From Lewinella sp. IMCC34191 (lineage in GTDB: Bacteria; Bacteroidota; Bacteroidia; Chitinophagales; Saprospiraceae), in NCBI RefSeq assembly GCF_003390935.1, contig NZ_QNQZ01000009.1:62001-126000 (forward strand): a stretch of DNA of 64,000 nt, written 5' to 3'. The position numbers and the translations under genes were made by a program. Below, piece after piece: positions 8,449 to 16,546 of the stretch (positions within the stretch are counted from its first letter, which is position 1; every line of letters begins with the position of its first letter). Below the pieces are notes generated by a model. That model was not told the DNA's origin and made no database searches. It worked only from the letters and a program-made list of their open reading frames with translations.

Positions 8449-10335
8449 CTACTCCAAATACAGGGGTCCGCTGGTGGAGTACCGGACGCGGTAGCCGAAT
8501 TCGCTTTCCCAACCGCTGCTTGGAACGAGGATGAAATCCCACTTAAGCGCACCGGAATCTTGGTCATACTCTACATTGTCGGGCAACTCGACCTCCACGT
8601 CTATGCCACCTTGCGCCGCCAGCGGAACCTGGTCGATCACGGTCAGGTGAACCGGTACGGTTTTGGTATTGCGGGCGGATAACTCCCAGCCGCGCCACAC
8701 CGTCCGTTTGCCACCGAATAGTCCAGCCTCCCGGCTGTACCGTTCCGACGGGCTGCGACGAATGACTACGCCCGGGTCAGGTCCGAGAGAGAATACGAGG
8801 CTGTCCGCGGTTTGCGACACATCCAGTTGGGTAGCTCCTAAGAAAGTACCGGCTACGAAAAGCTGTATCTCCCCGTCAATGAGGTCTAGGCGTTCCCAAT
8901 CGCGGACGATGGCAGAAAGGAATACCCGCTCGTCGACCTTCGGTAGGGCTGTATGCCGATACTCCGCTGGCACGCTAAAGTCCTGGATTTTTACCAGGCG
9001 GGAGGATTCACCCGATGGGATCGTGTACGGCAGATCGATGGCGAAATTAACGGTGGTGGGTCGCCGGTCGATCGTCATCGGCAACGGCACGGAAGCGCTA
9101 GCTTGCCTTTTTGAATGTACTCCCGGTGCCGCCCCCGCCAATCTTTGCGGGCCGCCGTACCCGACCACTACGACTTCGTCCAAGGTCTGTGCATCCGGAA
9201 ACAGCTGGACGTCCAGGGTAGGTCCACTAACGGATCGATGCTGGTTCTCGTAGCCGATGTAACTGAAGGTAAGCTTCATGCCGCCCTGTGGTAACGAGAT
9301 GGAGTAGCTTCCGTCCAAGTCCGTGACCGTACCCAGGGAGGTGCCGTTGACGGAGACCGTCACGCCGACAAGCGCATTTCCTACTTCATCCGTGACGCGC
9401 CCGCTGACCGCACGTACTTCGGTGAGCTCGAAGCCGGGGTCGGTCGTGGTGTAGGAAGGCGGCTTCTGGTACGGGGCCAGGTTCCAGGGTATCAGATTGG
9501 GTAAGCGCGTCGACCGTCCGGGGTCACCGGTGGAAAGCTTCAGCCGGACGGTCTCCCAGTCTTCGCCGCTCTGTTGGCTTACTCTGGCCCCGTAGCTGAG
9601 GGCGAGCGGGCTATCCGTATCCGTCATACGCAGGTGGTAGACGGGTTCCCAGCCAGCGTCCGCTACTATATAAGTAAGGTGCATGCTATCCCGGGAAGTC
9701 GAAGCACTCTCAATTTCCACGACCACCTCCCCCGTAGTTTCGGGAAGGCTATCCAGCATCGATTCGGAGAAGCGTTCGGCCAGGGCTTGCTGTCGGTCAG
9801 CAATGATTTGCAGGCTGTCCGTAAGCAACAGACGTTCCATCCGGATGTCGGTGATCCGTTCGCGGTGGTAGCGTACTCCCCGCTCCAGTTCCGTAGCATC
9901 GAGACCGCTGTCGCTACCGCCTAGGTCGCGGTTCGCCGCCAGGACGGCTTCTTCCTCCTGTCCGATGGCCAGACGGGTTTTAAGTCTTCGCTCCTGCTGG
10001 AGAAGTTGCTCCCGGGCGAGCTTGAACGAATCGGCGGTTACCCCGCTTTGATTGCTCTGGTTATGATGTAAGCGGTGGCGCACACCAAGGATAATAACCT
10101 CGCTGTCGGGCGCGGCTACCTGTATGCTGCGCTCGACCACCCGGGTTGGAAGTCCGGTAAAGACCAGCGTGGCCCGCCCCGGATCGATCCGGACTAGGGC
10201 GGATCGACGGATCTGAGCTCCCTTTCGGTAGACGGTTACGTCGTTAATTGCGGATGAAATCGGCTGTTCGTCCTGGGCGACTGAACGCGCAAAGGAGAAG
10301 AGCAGGCAGCATAGGGTTAAGTATCGGATCAGCAT
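8449..10335 (-). CDS. MuiA-family DUF4139 protein with inserted carboxypeptidase-regulatory domain
   Basis: 628 residues with a signal peptide (cleavage after VAQ, residue 21). The N-terminal DUF4140 part (ISSAINDVTVYRKGAQ) is followed by a coiled-coil region around residues 100-200 and the DUF4139 beta-rich domain, as in mucoidy-inhibitor MuiA-like proteins. A CarboxypepD_reg-like beta-sandwich interrupts DUF4139 at about residues 309-375. It reads VSGRVTDEVGNALVGVTVSV, then SYIGYENQ, and ends in LDEVVVVGYG, exactly the junction found at the start of SusC/TonB-dependent receptors. The protein is probably periplasmic or surface-associated. The molecular role of the family is not established. 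It is probably monocistronic. Confidence 0.8.
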   Translation of the reverse strand: MLIRYLTLCCLLFSFARSVAQDEQPISSAINDVTVYRKGAQIRRSALVRIDPGRATLVFTGLPTRVVERSIQVAAPDSEVIILGVRHRLHHNQSNQSGVTADSFKLAREQLLQQERRLKTRLAIGQEEEAVLAANRDLGGSDSGLDATELERGVRYHRERITDIRMERLLLTDSLQIIADRQQALAERFSESMLDSLPETTGEVVVEIESASTSRDSMHLTYIVADAGWEPVYHLRMTDTDSPLALSYGARVSQQSGEDWETVRLKLSTGDPGRSTRLPNLIPWNLAPYQKPPSYTTTDPGFELTEVRAVSGRVTDEVGNALVGVTVSVNGTSLGTVTDLDGSYSISLPQGGMKLTFSYIGYENQHRSVSGPTLDVQLFPDAQTLDEVVVVGYGGPQRLAGAAPGVHSKRQASASVPLPMTIDRRPTTVNFAIDLPYTIPSGESSRLVKIQDFSVPAEYRHTALPKVDERVFLSAIVRDWERLDLIDGEIQLFVAGTFLGATQLDVSQTADSLVFSLGPDPGVVIRRSPSERYSREAGLFGGKRTVWRGWELSARNTKTVPVHLTVIDQVPLAAQGGIDVEVELPDNVEYDQDSGALKWDFILVPSSGWESEFGYRVRYSTSGPLYLE

Positions 10336-10394
10336 AGCAGGCTTTACCGATTGATGCTTCGATCCTGCAGATTACACACCGAAGCCGTAAATTT

Positions 10395-12191
10395 TTAGTG
10401 GTCGATCGCCGCCCCGGCACCCCGGGGGATTCTGATCTCTTCGACGATCTCCTGCACCTCAGCGGGGGGCGGCGCGGTGGCGCGACTGACCACGAGGGCG
10501 ATCACCGTATTGACCAGCATGGCCACGCTACCGAAGCCTTCCGGGCTGATGCCGAACCACCACGACGAGGACGGAGGCACTTCGTCCACAAACCACCCGA
10601 GCCGGTATACGGCCATGTAGCCGAACATCAGGATGACGCCGACGAGCATTCCGGAGATGGCACCCGACCGATTCATGCGTTTGTCGAAAATGCCCAGGAC
10701 GATGGCCGGGAAAAAGCTGGCGGCAGCCAGGCCGAAGGCCAGGGCGACCGTGGCCGCGACGAAGCCCGGCGGGTTGACCCCGAAGTAAGCGGCAACGAGC
10801 ACCGCGGCCGCGGCTCCACCCCGGGCCCACCACAGTTCCTCCTTTTCGCTCATATTTGGTTTGATCTGCTTGCGCATCAGGTCACGGCTGACCGCCGTAC
10901 TGATGACCAGTAGTAAACCGGCGGCGGTGGAGAGCGCGGCGGCCAGACCACCGGCCGCGACCAGCGCTATGATCCAGGCGGGGAGGCGGGCTATTTCCGG
11001 GTTGGCAAGCACCATGATATCGCGATCGATGTAGACCTCGTTGCGGTTGGCCGTCGGTTCGTTGTTGAGCATCGTCTGCCCGAATTCGCCTTCTACCTGC
11101 GCTCCGCCGCCATCTATTACTTGGTCGACCGCGCCCACGAAGGGATCGCCGGGACCATACTGCAGGCGTCCGTCACCGTTTTTATCCTGCCAGGCCACCA
11201 GAGCGGTCTCCTCCCACTTGGCGAACCACGGGGGCAGTTCCGCATAGGGACGGTCCTCGATGGTATTGATGAGATTCGTGCGGGCAAAGGCGGCGATCGC
11301 CGGTGCCGTCGTGTAAAGTATGGCGATGAACAGGAGGGCCCATCCGGCGCTGATCCGGGCGTCCTTCACGCGGGGCACGGTAAAGAAGCGCACGATGACG
11401 TGAGGTAGTCCGGCCGTACCGGCCATAAGTGCCAGCGTGATAGCAAAGACGTCGATGGTGGATTTGGTACCGCTGGTATACTCCGCGAAGCCGAGTTCGG
11501 TGTGGAGCTGGTCGAGTTTATCCAGCAGCGCCATTCCGGATCCATCGTTCATCTCACCAATGAAACCCAGTTGCGGAATAACGTTGTCGGTCATCTGCAG
11601 GGAGATGAAGATGGCCGGCACCATGTAGGCGAAGATGAGTACGCAGTACTGGGCCACCTGCGTATAGGTGATGCCCTTCATACCGCCCATGATGGCGTAG
11701 AAAAAAACGACCACCGTACCGATGTATACACCGGTGTTGATATCTACCTCAAGAAAGCGGCTAAATACCAATCCGACGCCCCGCATCTGACCGGCCACGT
11801 AGGTGAAGCTGACGATGATGGCGCAGATGACGGCAACGGTACGGGCGACATTGGAATAGTAGCGATCACCGATGAAGTCCGGTACGGTGAATTTCCCAAA
11901 CTTTCGCAGGTAGGGGGCGAGCAGCAGCGCGAGGAGCACGTAGCCCCCCGTCCAACCCATGAGGTAAACCGCACCGTCGTAGCCGGCAAAACTGATAATG
12001 CCGGCCATGGATATAAAACTCGCCGCACTCATCCAGTCGGCCGCCGTGGCCATGCCGTTGGCAACGGGATGGACGCCGCCGCCGGCTACGTAGAATTCCT
12101 GGGTGGAGCCGGCCCGGGCCCAGATGGCGATACCGATGTAGAGTAAGAAAGTGGCACCGACGATAAGGTACGTCCAGGCTTGTACGGTCAT
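10395..12191 (-). CDS. Sodium:solute symporter large subunit (ActP/VC_2705-like)
   Basis: 598 residues and about 13 hydrophobic segments. It belongs to the solute:sodium symporter (SSS) family. The N-terminal AGGGVHPVANGMATAADWMS matches acetate-permease-like members. It is longer than E. coli ActP because of an extra-membrane insertion rich in Asp, Gly and Glu at about residues 300-395. The upstream DUF4212 gene ends 15 nt before this start. This large plus small pairing is the hallmark of the VC_2705-type two-component symporters, so both subunits probably form one transporter, perhaps for acetate or another small carboxylate. An exact copy of the dispersed 19-nt repeat lies inside the coding region, encoding GGAQVE in the inserted loop. 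Confidence 0.85.
   Translation of the reverse strand: MTVQAWTYLIVGATFLLYIGIAIWARAGSTQEFYVAGGGVHPVANGMATAADWMSAASFISMAGIISFAGYDGAVYLMGWTGGYVLLALLLAPYLRKFGKFTVPDFIGDRYYSNVARTVAVICAIIVSFTYVAGQMRGVGLVFSRFLEVDINTGVYIGTVVVFFYAIMGGMKGITYTQVAQYCVLIFAYMVPAIFISLQMTDNVIPQLGFIGEMNDGSGMALLDKLDQLHTELGFAEYTSGTKSTIDVFAITLALMAGTAGLPHVIVRFFTVPRVKDARISAGWALLFIAILYTTAPAIAAFARTNLINTIEDRPYAELPPWFAKWEETALVAWQDKNGDGRLQYGPGDPFVGAVDQVIDGGGAQVEGEFGQTMLNNEPTANRNEVYIDRDIMVLANPEIARLPAWIIALVAAGGLAAALSTAAGLLLVISTAVSRDLMRKQIKPNMSEKEELWWARGGAAAAVLVAAYFGVNPPGFVAATVALAFGLAAASFFPAIVLGIFDKRMNRSGAISGMLVGVILMFGYMAVYRLGWFVDEVPPSSSWWFGISPEGFGSVAMLVNTVIALVVSRATAPPPAEVQEIVEEIRIPRGAGAAIDH
11092..11110 (-). repeat. Copy of the dispersed 19-nt repeat inside the symporter gene
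   Basis: An exact copy, in the sense direction of the symporter gene. In frame it encodes part of DGGGAQVEG within a hydrophilic loop, where an insertion would be tolerated. The match to the copy at 40343 extends to about 21 nt. Confidence 0.75.
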
Positions 12192-12206
12192 GCTGGGGGA
12201 TTGCGG

Positions 12207-12464
12207 CTATTCGTTGACGCCGTAGCGGCGGTCCAGGCGGTTCATCAGGTAGACGTAAACGAAGATCAGAACGACGAAGACATAGATGCTCCCCTGCTGC
12301 GCGAACCAGAAACCCAGCTTGGCTCCGCCGATACGCAATCGATTGAGTTCATCAACAAAAAGGATGCCGCAACCGAAGCTGACGGCAAACCATATCAAGA
12401 GTAATATTGCTAGATACCTGAGATTGTCCCGCCAGTAGCGGTGGTAATCAGTCGGTGGGGTCAT
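12207..12464 (-). CDS. DUF4212 small subunit of the sodium/solute symporter
   Basis: 85 residues with two membrane helices (about residues 17-38 and 52-75). The N-terminus YHRYWRDNLRY and the segment GFWFAQQGSIYVFVVLIFVY are typical of the DUF4212 family. Members are nearly always encoded directly upstream of an SSS-family symporter, as here with a 15-nt gap, so it is very probably the accessory subunit of the following transporter. The 229-nt region upstream separates it from the divergent cyclase gene and should hold both promoters. No clear motif was found there. Confidence 0.9.
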   Translation of the reverse strand: MTPPTDYHRYWRDNLRYLAILLLIWFAVSFGCGILFVDELNRLRIGGAKLGFWFAQQGSIYVFVVLIFVYVYLMNRLDRRYGVNE

Positions 12465-12693
12465 TACGGTGTGTTAAGCGTATAAAGAAGTGCGGCGTAA
12501 TGACCGATCTAAATTGTGCATGATCCACTTAGGTCGTCGGTGGGCGCTGCCACCAAATTTTCGACCAAGATAGTTGCCGGTCAACGAAATTCAAAACTTT
12601 TCTCTCGGTAGAAGCTGACAATAAGTGTGCCGATGCCTCAACTATTCGGGCAATATGCCCTTACCCCATGCGAACGAATGAAAATTAAGCCAC

Positions 12694-13356
12694 ATGGCAG
12701 CATGGTACGAGGGTTGGACGGATGTGACCTACCCCATCTTTGAAAACATGACCGGTTGGCCCGGCCAGCCCAAGACGGATTTGGAAACCTTAAGTTGTAT
12801 TCACTGCGGTGACTCGGCCATGGTATCCGTCCTGCATATGAGTCTGCACAGTGGTACGCATATGGATGCCCCCAGCCACTTCCTCGCGCAGGGAGTGGAT
12901 ATTTCACAAGCCCCCTTCGAAGTGGGGATGGGTCCGGTGCGGATCGCGAATGTCACGCCCCGCGCGGAAGTCACGCCCGAAGACCTGATCGCATACGAAG
13001 AGCGCACCCGGCCGCTGGAAAAAGGGGAACGGCTCATTCTGCGTACCCCGAACAGCGATAAAGCCAACTGGCTGCAACAACCCTTCGACAAGGAATACCA
13101 CGCCATCGGGCCGGCCGCCGCCCACTGGATCAGTGACAAAAGACTCCGTCTGATCGGAGTAGATTATTTGTCCGTCGGTCCCTTTCACGAAGGCAACCCC
13201 CAAACCCACCGCGCGCTACTGGGCGCGAAAGTTTGGATCATCGAGGGCGTGGATCTGCGCCGCGTAAAGGAAGGGGACTACGAAATGATCTGCTTGCCGC
13301 TGAAGATCTCGGGCGGCGATGCATCCCCCATCCGCATCCTGATCAAACAGCAATAG
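12694..13356 (+). CDS. Cyclase-family metal-dependent hydrolase (kynurenine formamidase-like)
   Basis: 220 residues. The diagnostic metal-binding motif H-x-G-T-H-x-D-x-P-x-H-F is present as HSGTHMDAPSHF near residue 52. The C-terminal acidic and His residues of the fold are spread through IGVDYLSVGPF and WIIEGVDL. The family includes KynB, isatin hydrolase and polyketide-cyclase-like members that hydrolyse amide or lactam bonds using zinc or manganese. No tryptophan catabolic genes are nearby, so the substrate stays open. It is divergent from the symporter pair and may take its substrate from that transporter, but that is only a guess from position. Confidence 0.8.
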   Translation: MAAWYEGWTDVTYPIFENMTGWPGQPKTDLETLSCIHCGDSAMVSVLHMSLHSGTHMDAPSHFLAQGVDISQAPFEVGMGPVRIANVTPRAEVTPEDLIAYEERTRPLEKGERLILRTPNSDKANWLQQPFDKEYHAIGPAAAHWISDKRLRLIGVDYLSVGPFHEGNPQTHRALLGAKVWIIEGVDLRRVKEGDYEMICLPLKISGGDASPIRILIKQQ

Positions 13357-13399
13357 AACTTTTTGTTGTTTTAGTCTTGCATTTTAAAACATACCGTGT

Positions 13400-13407
13400 T
13401 ATATTTG
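13400..13407 (+). promoter_or_regulatory. Bacteroidota-type -7 promoter element for the glucosaminidase gene
   Basis: TATATTTG fits TAnnTTTG. A partial -33 element (TTGC at 13377) lies 19 nt upstream, the usual spacing. The ATG follows 50 nt downstream. Confidence 0.55.
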
Positions 13408-13456
13408 TGGTAGCACCCGGCTTCCCGGGTGGTAGTTGCAAAAAAAGTCCACGGCT

Positions 13457-14218
13457 ATGTCCTATCAGACCACTCCCGCCCACAGCCACCAGCAGGGCAA
13501 GATTCTGAATATCAACTGGTCCCTGCTCGCCACCCGGTTACGGGCACGCAGCCGGCAAGTGTTTACTTCCGCCCGCCACCGGGCCGCCCAAACCGAATAC
13601 ATTCCCCCGACCTGGATGACGCGCTTGCGGCTGACCTGGTTCCGTATCGGGCTGATTGCCATTGTCGCTTTCGTCTTCACCCAGAAACAAATCGACTTTA
13701 CCGTCACGGTAGGCGCCCCGGCCGCCGCAACCACGGAGGACTCCCCGGCCCCGTCCGCTGACGAACCTTCTACCTTTAGTATGATGCCTGGTATCAGCTC
13801 GACACCAACGGCAAGGAAGAAAGCATGGAGCGTCAACGACCTCCATACCACGACGGTACGCGCTTACATCGACCGGTTCGCCCGCGTCGCCCGGACCGAA
13901 GAGGAAAAGTTTGACATCCCCGCGCCGGCCAAAATGGCTATGGCCATCGTGGAAAGTGAGGCTGGCAAAGCCACCGAAGCGATGAACAACAACAATCACT
14001 TCCCCGCAGCCAGCGCCGCAAACGTCTACGACAACGCGTGGAGTAGCTGGCGGGCCCACAGCCAACTCATACAGCGGCGTTTTCCCGAACTCGCGCACGA
14101 ATCCGTCAACTACCAGCAGTGGATCGAGGCCCTCGGGCAGACCGGCTACAGCCGCGATCCCCTTTATGGTCAAAAGCTAATCGCCGTTATTCAGACATTT
14201 GATTTGGCTGATCTGTAA
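13457..14218 (+). CDS. Membrane-anchored glucosaminidase-domain protein
   Basis: About 253 residues from the ATG at 13457. A TTG 21 nt earlier is also in frame but has no advantage. A short basic cytoplasmic region precedes one transmembrane helix (about residues 64-80), then a Pro/Ala/Ser-rich linker. The C-terminal 120 residues resemble the glycoside hydrolase family 73 glucosaminidase: KMAMAIVESEAGKATEAMNN carries the likely catalytic Glu, followed by NNHF, a Trp-rich stretch and YSRDPLYGQKL. It would cut the glycan backbone of peptidoglycan. Unlike many homologues it has no LysM repeat. It has its own promoter and a strong terminator. Confidence 0.75.
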   Translation: MSYQTTPAHSHQQGKILNINWSLLATRLRARSRQVFTSARHRAAQTEYIPPTWMTRLRLTWFRIGLIAIVAFVFTQKQIDFTVTVGAPAAATTEDSPAPSADEPSTFSMMPGISSTPTARKKAWSVNDLHTTTVRAYIDRFARVARTEEEKFDIPAPAKMAMAIVESEAGKATEAMNNNNHFPAASAANVYDNAWSSWRAHSQLIQRRFPELAHESVNYQQWIEALGQTGYSRDPLYGQKLIAVIQTFDLADL

Positions 14219-14268
14219 GGATCCGTCTACGTTAACCGAAGATTTATTTTTCTCTAAGTGGTTTTATT

Positions 14269-14304
14269 GGCCGCCTCCCAAGCATCGGAAGGCGGCCCTT
14301 TTTT
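14269..14304 (+). terminator. Intrinsic terminator after the glucosaminidase gene
   Basis: An 8-bp GC-rich stem (GGCCGCCT at 14269-14276 with AGGCGGCC at 14290-14297) is followed at once by CTTTTTT. The stem can extend inward past one mismatch. It lies about 50 nt after the stop codon and ahead of the next plus-strand gene. Confidence 0.8.
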
Positions 14305-14343
14305 ACGGTCTAAACTCCCCCGGCGCTGCCCGGTTATGCTGGT

Positions 14344-15963
14344 GTGCGTAATGAGGATGATGTACTGGAATCAGAGTTCGAACGCTTTATAGCTTTCGGG
14401 AATCTACTCGATCGGCGTACCCGCCGCTACCTGGTGGAGTATATGCGTGCCCGCATCAATCAACAACCGCCGCCCGATGATGACCTGAGCGATGAGTACG
14501 GCCGCTATTTCCGCCGGGCTATCGAGGATGTGTTCGCGATCGACCACCTCCTGTTCGTGACCTCCGCTAATAGTAGCATTACCCGGCAGATCGTCCTCGA
14601 TACCCTCTACTGGATGAAGAAGACCTTCCAGAAGGTCGAAGCCAAACACCCCTACGCCAAGGAATTGGACTACATCAAGGGGTGGGCGGTTACGCCACCC
14701 AAGGTATTTCGCTACCGCTATCCCCAGCTGCTTCAATTTTTACAAACCGAATACGAGCGCGAGGAGCTGGATACCCACTTCTACGCCGATCGATTGAACA
14801 CCTTCTACCGCAGCGATCCGGATAACTGGACGCAGGAAGAACGCCGGCAGTTCGATCGCATCCTGACCGACCTCCTCGCCCAGTGGGATGCACTGCTGCA
14901 GGCGCGTATACTAGCCTATCAGCTTAGTAAGTTGGAGGAGGCACGGGCTGATTACCTCGATCGCCTGGAACAGAAGGTTTCTGAATACCGACAGCTCACC
15001 TCGATCCTGGACCCCTTTACCGATTACCTCGGCTGGGATATGAGCCGCGACCTGTGGCAAGCCACCAGCTTCGACGTACTGAAGCAATACGATAGCCTGC
15101 TGGCGGACGAGGACAGTCTCCGGCAACTGGCCGATCTACTAGGTAAAATGCGCGAGGCGGAGATCGAGATCGAGGAAGAATCCTTCGAGAAAACCATCGT
15201 GCGGCAGGAATGGACGGTGGATCCCCAGGGCCGGGCGGAGATCGTTGGCGTACACGAAAGCCAGGACCTCAGCCATATGCTCAGTTCCGAAGCAACTCTG
15301 CTAAGCGGAATAGACACCGAAACGGCCTTTCTCAAGAAGTACGCGGATCATAGCCTCTTAACCCTCCGCTACGAAGAGCGCAAGCTGACCCGGAGCGATA
15401 CCCAGCAGATGGAAGTCCACCACCGGGTAAAACAACGCGAAAGGGGGCCGTTCATCGTTTGCGTGGATACCAGCCAGTCCATGATGGGCCGGGCCGAGGA
15501 AATTGCCAAGGTGCTGACCTTCGGCATCCTGAAAATGGCCATCAATACGAACCGACGCGCCTACCTGATCAATTTCAGCACGGGCATCAAGACGCTGGAC
15601 TTACATGATGTGGCCAACTCGTTAGACGAGCTGGCCAAGTTTCTCCAGATGTCATTCTACGGCGGCACGGATGCTACCCTGGCTTTGTACGAAGCGCTGC
15701 GGCAACTGAAGAGCCACGATTACGAGGATGCCGACGTATTGATGATCAGCGACTTCGTGATGTATAAGATCGACCGGGAAATCCTGGACGAGGTGGCCTA
15801 TTTCCAGCATAATAAATCCACCGAATTTCACAGCCTGGCATTAGCTAAGGAAGCAAATGCCGAGCTGCTCGGTCGTTTCGATACCAACTGGATTTACGAC
15901 CCCAATCAACGGGGCGTCATCCGGGAGCTGACGCGTGGCCTGCTCACTATAGGTGAACGCTAA
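14344..15963 (+). CDS. ViaA-like VWA-domain protein
   Basis: 539 residues from a GTG start. No in-frame ATG lies near the 5' end. The first two thirds are helical and charged. A C-terminal von Willebrand A domain begins near residue 370 with FIVCVDTSQSM, a complete MIDAS motif (D-x-S-x-S), followed by the MIDAS Thr in FYGGTDATLAL and the Asp in MISDF. Layout and domain sequence resemble E. coli ViaA and related CoxE-like proteins, which work with a MoxR-type AAA+ ATPase (RavA) as a metal- or complex-assembly chaperone. No MoxR/RavA gene lies in the window. It ends convergently, directly abutting the next minus-strand gene. Confidence 0.75.
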   Translation: MRNEDDVLESEFERFIAFGNLLDRRTRRYLVEYMRARINQQPPPDDDLSDEYGRYFRRAIEDVFAIDHLLFVTSANSSITRQIVLDTLYWMKKTFQKVEAKHPYAKELDYIKGWAVTPPKVFRYRYPQLLQFLQTEYEREELDTHFYADRLNTFYRSDPDNWTQEERRQFDRILTDLLAQWDALLQARILAYQLSKLEEARADYLDRLEQKVSEYRQLTSILDPFTDYLGWDMSRDLWQATSFDVLKQYDSLLADEDSLRQLADLLGKMREAEIEIEEESFEKTIVRQEWTVDPQGRAEIVGVHESQDLSHMLSSEATLLSGIDTETAFLKKYADHSLLTLRYEERKLTRSDTQQMEVHHRVKQRERGPFIVCVDTSQSMMGRAEEIAKVLTFGILKMAINTNRRAYLINFSTGIKTLDLHDVANSLDELAKFLQMSFYGGTDATLALYEALRQLKSHDYEDADVLMISDFVMYKIDREILDEVAYFQHNKSTEFHSLALAKEANAELLGRFDTNWIYDPNQRGVIRELTRGLLTIGER

Positions 15964-16164
15964 TTACCTACGACCCACACGTCGGCTCCGGCTGCGTAGG
16001 TAAAGCAATCCACCTAATAAAACAACGGCCAGTAAGATCCAGAGCGTTGGTGACTCGGCCGCGCTGGGATCCGGGTCCGTTGGCGGGTCGACGTCGACGC
16101 CAGTCTGTGCCGTGAGCACGAAGGCAAACAAAGCAAGCAAAAGAGTGGGGAGATAGCGCTGCAT
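15964..16164 (-). CDS. Mini membrane protein (signal peptide, acidic linker, one TM helix)
   Basis: 66 residues: an N-terminal signal sequence (MQRYLPTLLLALFAFVLTAQ), about 20 residues rich in Asp, Pro and Ser, one membrane helix (LWILLAVVLLGGLLYL), and an Arg-rich tail. The layout matches the next gene at 16224-16406, suggesting a duplicated pair. Proteins of this shape are common in Bacteroidota and unassigned. Its stop codon directly abuts that of the ViaA-like gene. Confidence 0.6.
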   Translation of the reverse strand: MQRYLPTLLLALFAFVLTAQTGVDVDPPTDPDPSAAESPTLWILLAVVLLGGLLYLRSRSRRVGRR

Positions 16165-16223
16165 AGAGCTTTTACCCTAATAATAGCCAAGCGCGCCCCG
16201 CTGTTCGGCCGCCGGCTTGCTAC

Positions 16224-16406
16224 CTAGGTGCGTTTGCGGCGGGTCATTACGATAAGAATGATAAAGAAAGCGGCTACGGCCACCCACAGCAGCGGATTTT
16301 CGTACCACTCCGTTTTGTCGATATCGATATCGATCAGGGCATCGTCCTGGGCGTGGGAAACGGCGGCGTAAAGGCCTGCCATAAGCGTAAAGCAAAGACG
16401 TTGCAT
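16224..16406 (-). CDS. Mini membrane protein, architectural paralogue of its neighbour
   Basis: 60 residues: signal sequence (MQRLCFTLMAGLYAAVSHAQ), a short acidic segment with the repeat IDIDID, the phrase EWYENPLLW, one membrane helix, and a basic tail RRKRT. It shares the MQR start and domain order with the downstream 66-residue protein and is on the same strand, with a gap of about 60 nt. The function is unknown. The small mature outer segment suggests a membrane adaptor or subunit rather than an enzyme. Confidence 0.6.
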   Translation of the reverse strand: MQRLCFTLMAGLYAAVSHAQDDALIDIDIDKTEWYENPLLWVAVAAFFIILIVMTRRKRT

Positions 16407-16546
16407 GTGGGAGAATTGAGTAGAGGGATATGTTGCTAAACGTCGGGGTGTTCGGCCCTTCTACCACCATCAACGTATTTAACGTTTCGTCATACGCGCA
16501 AGAGCTCTTTCCGTACGGCCTCCAAATTTCCTCCGCTTAGCTTTGC

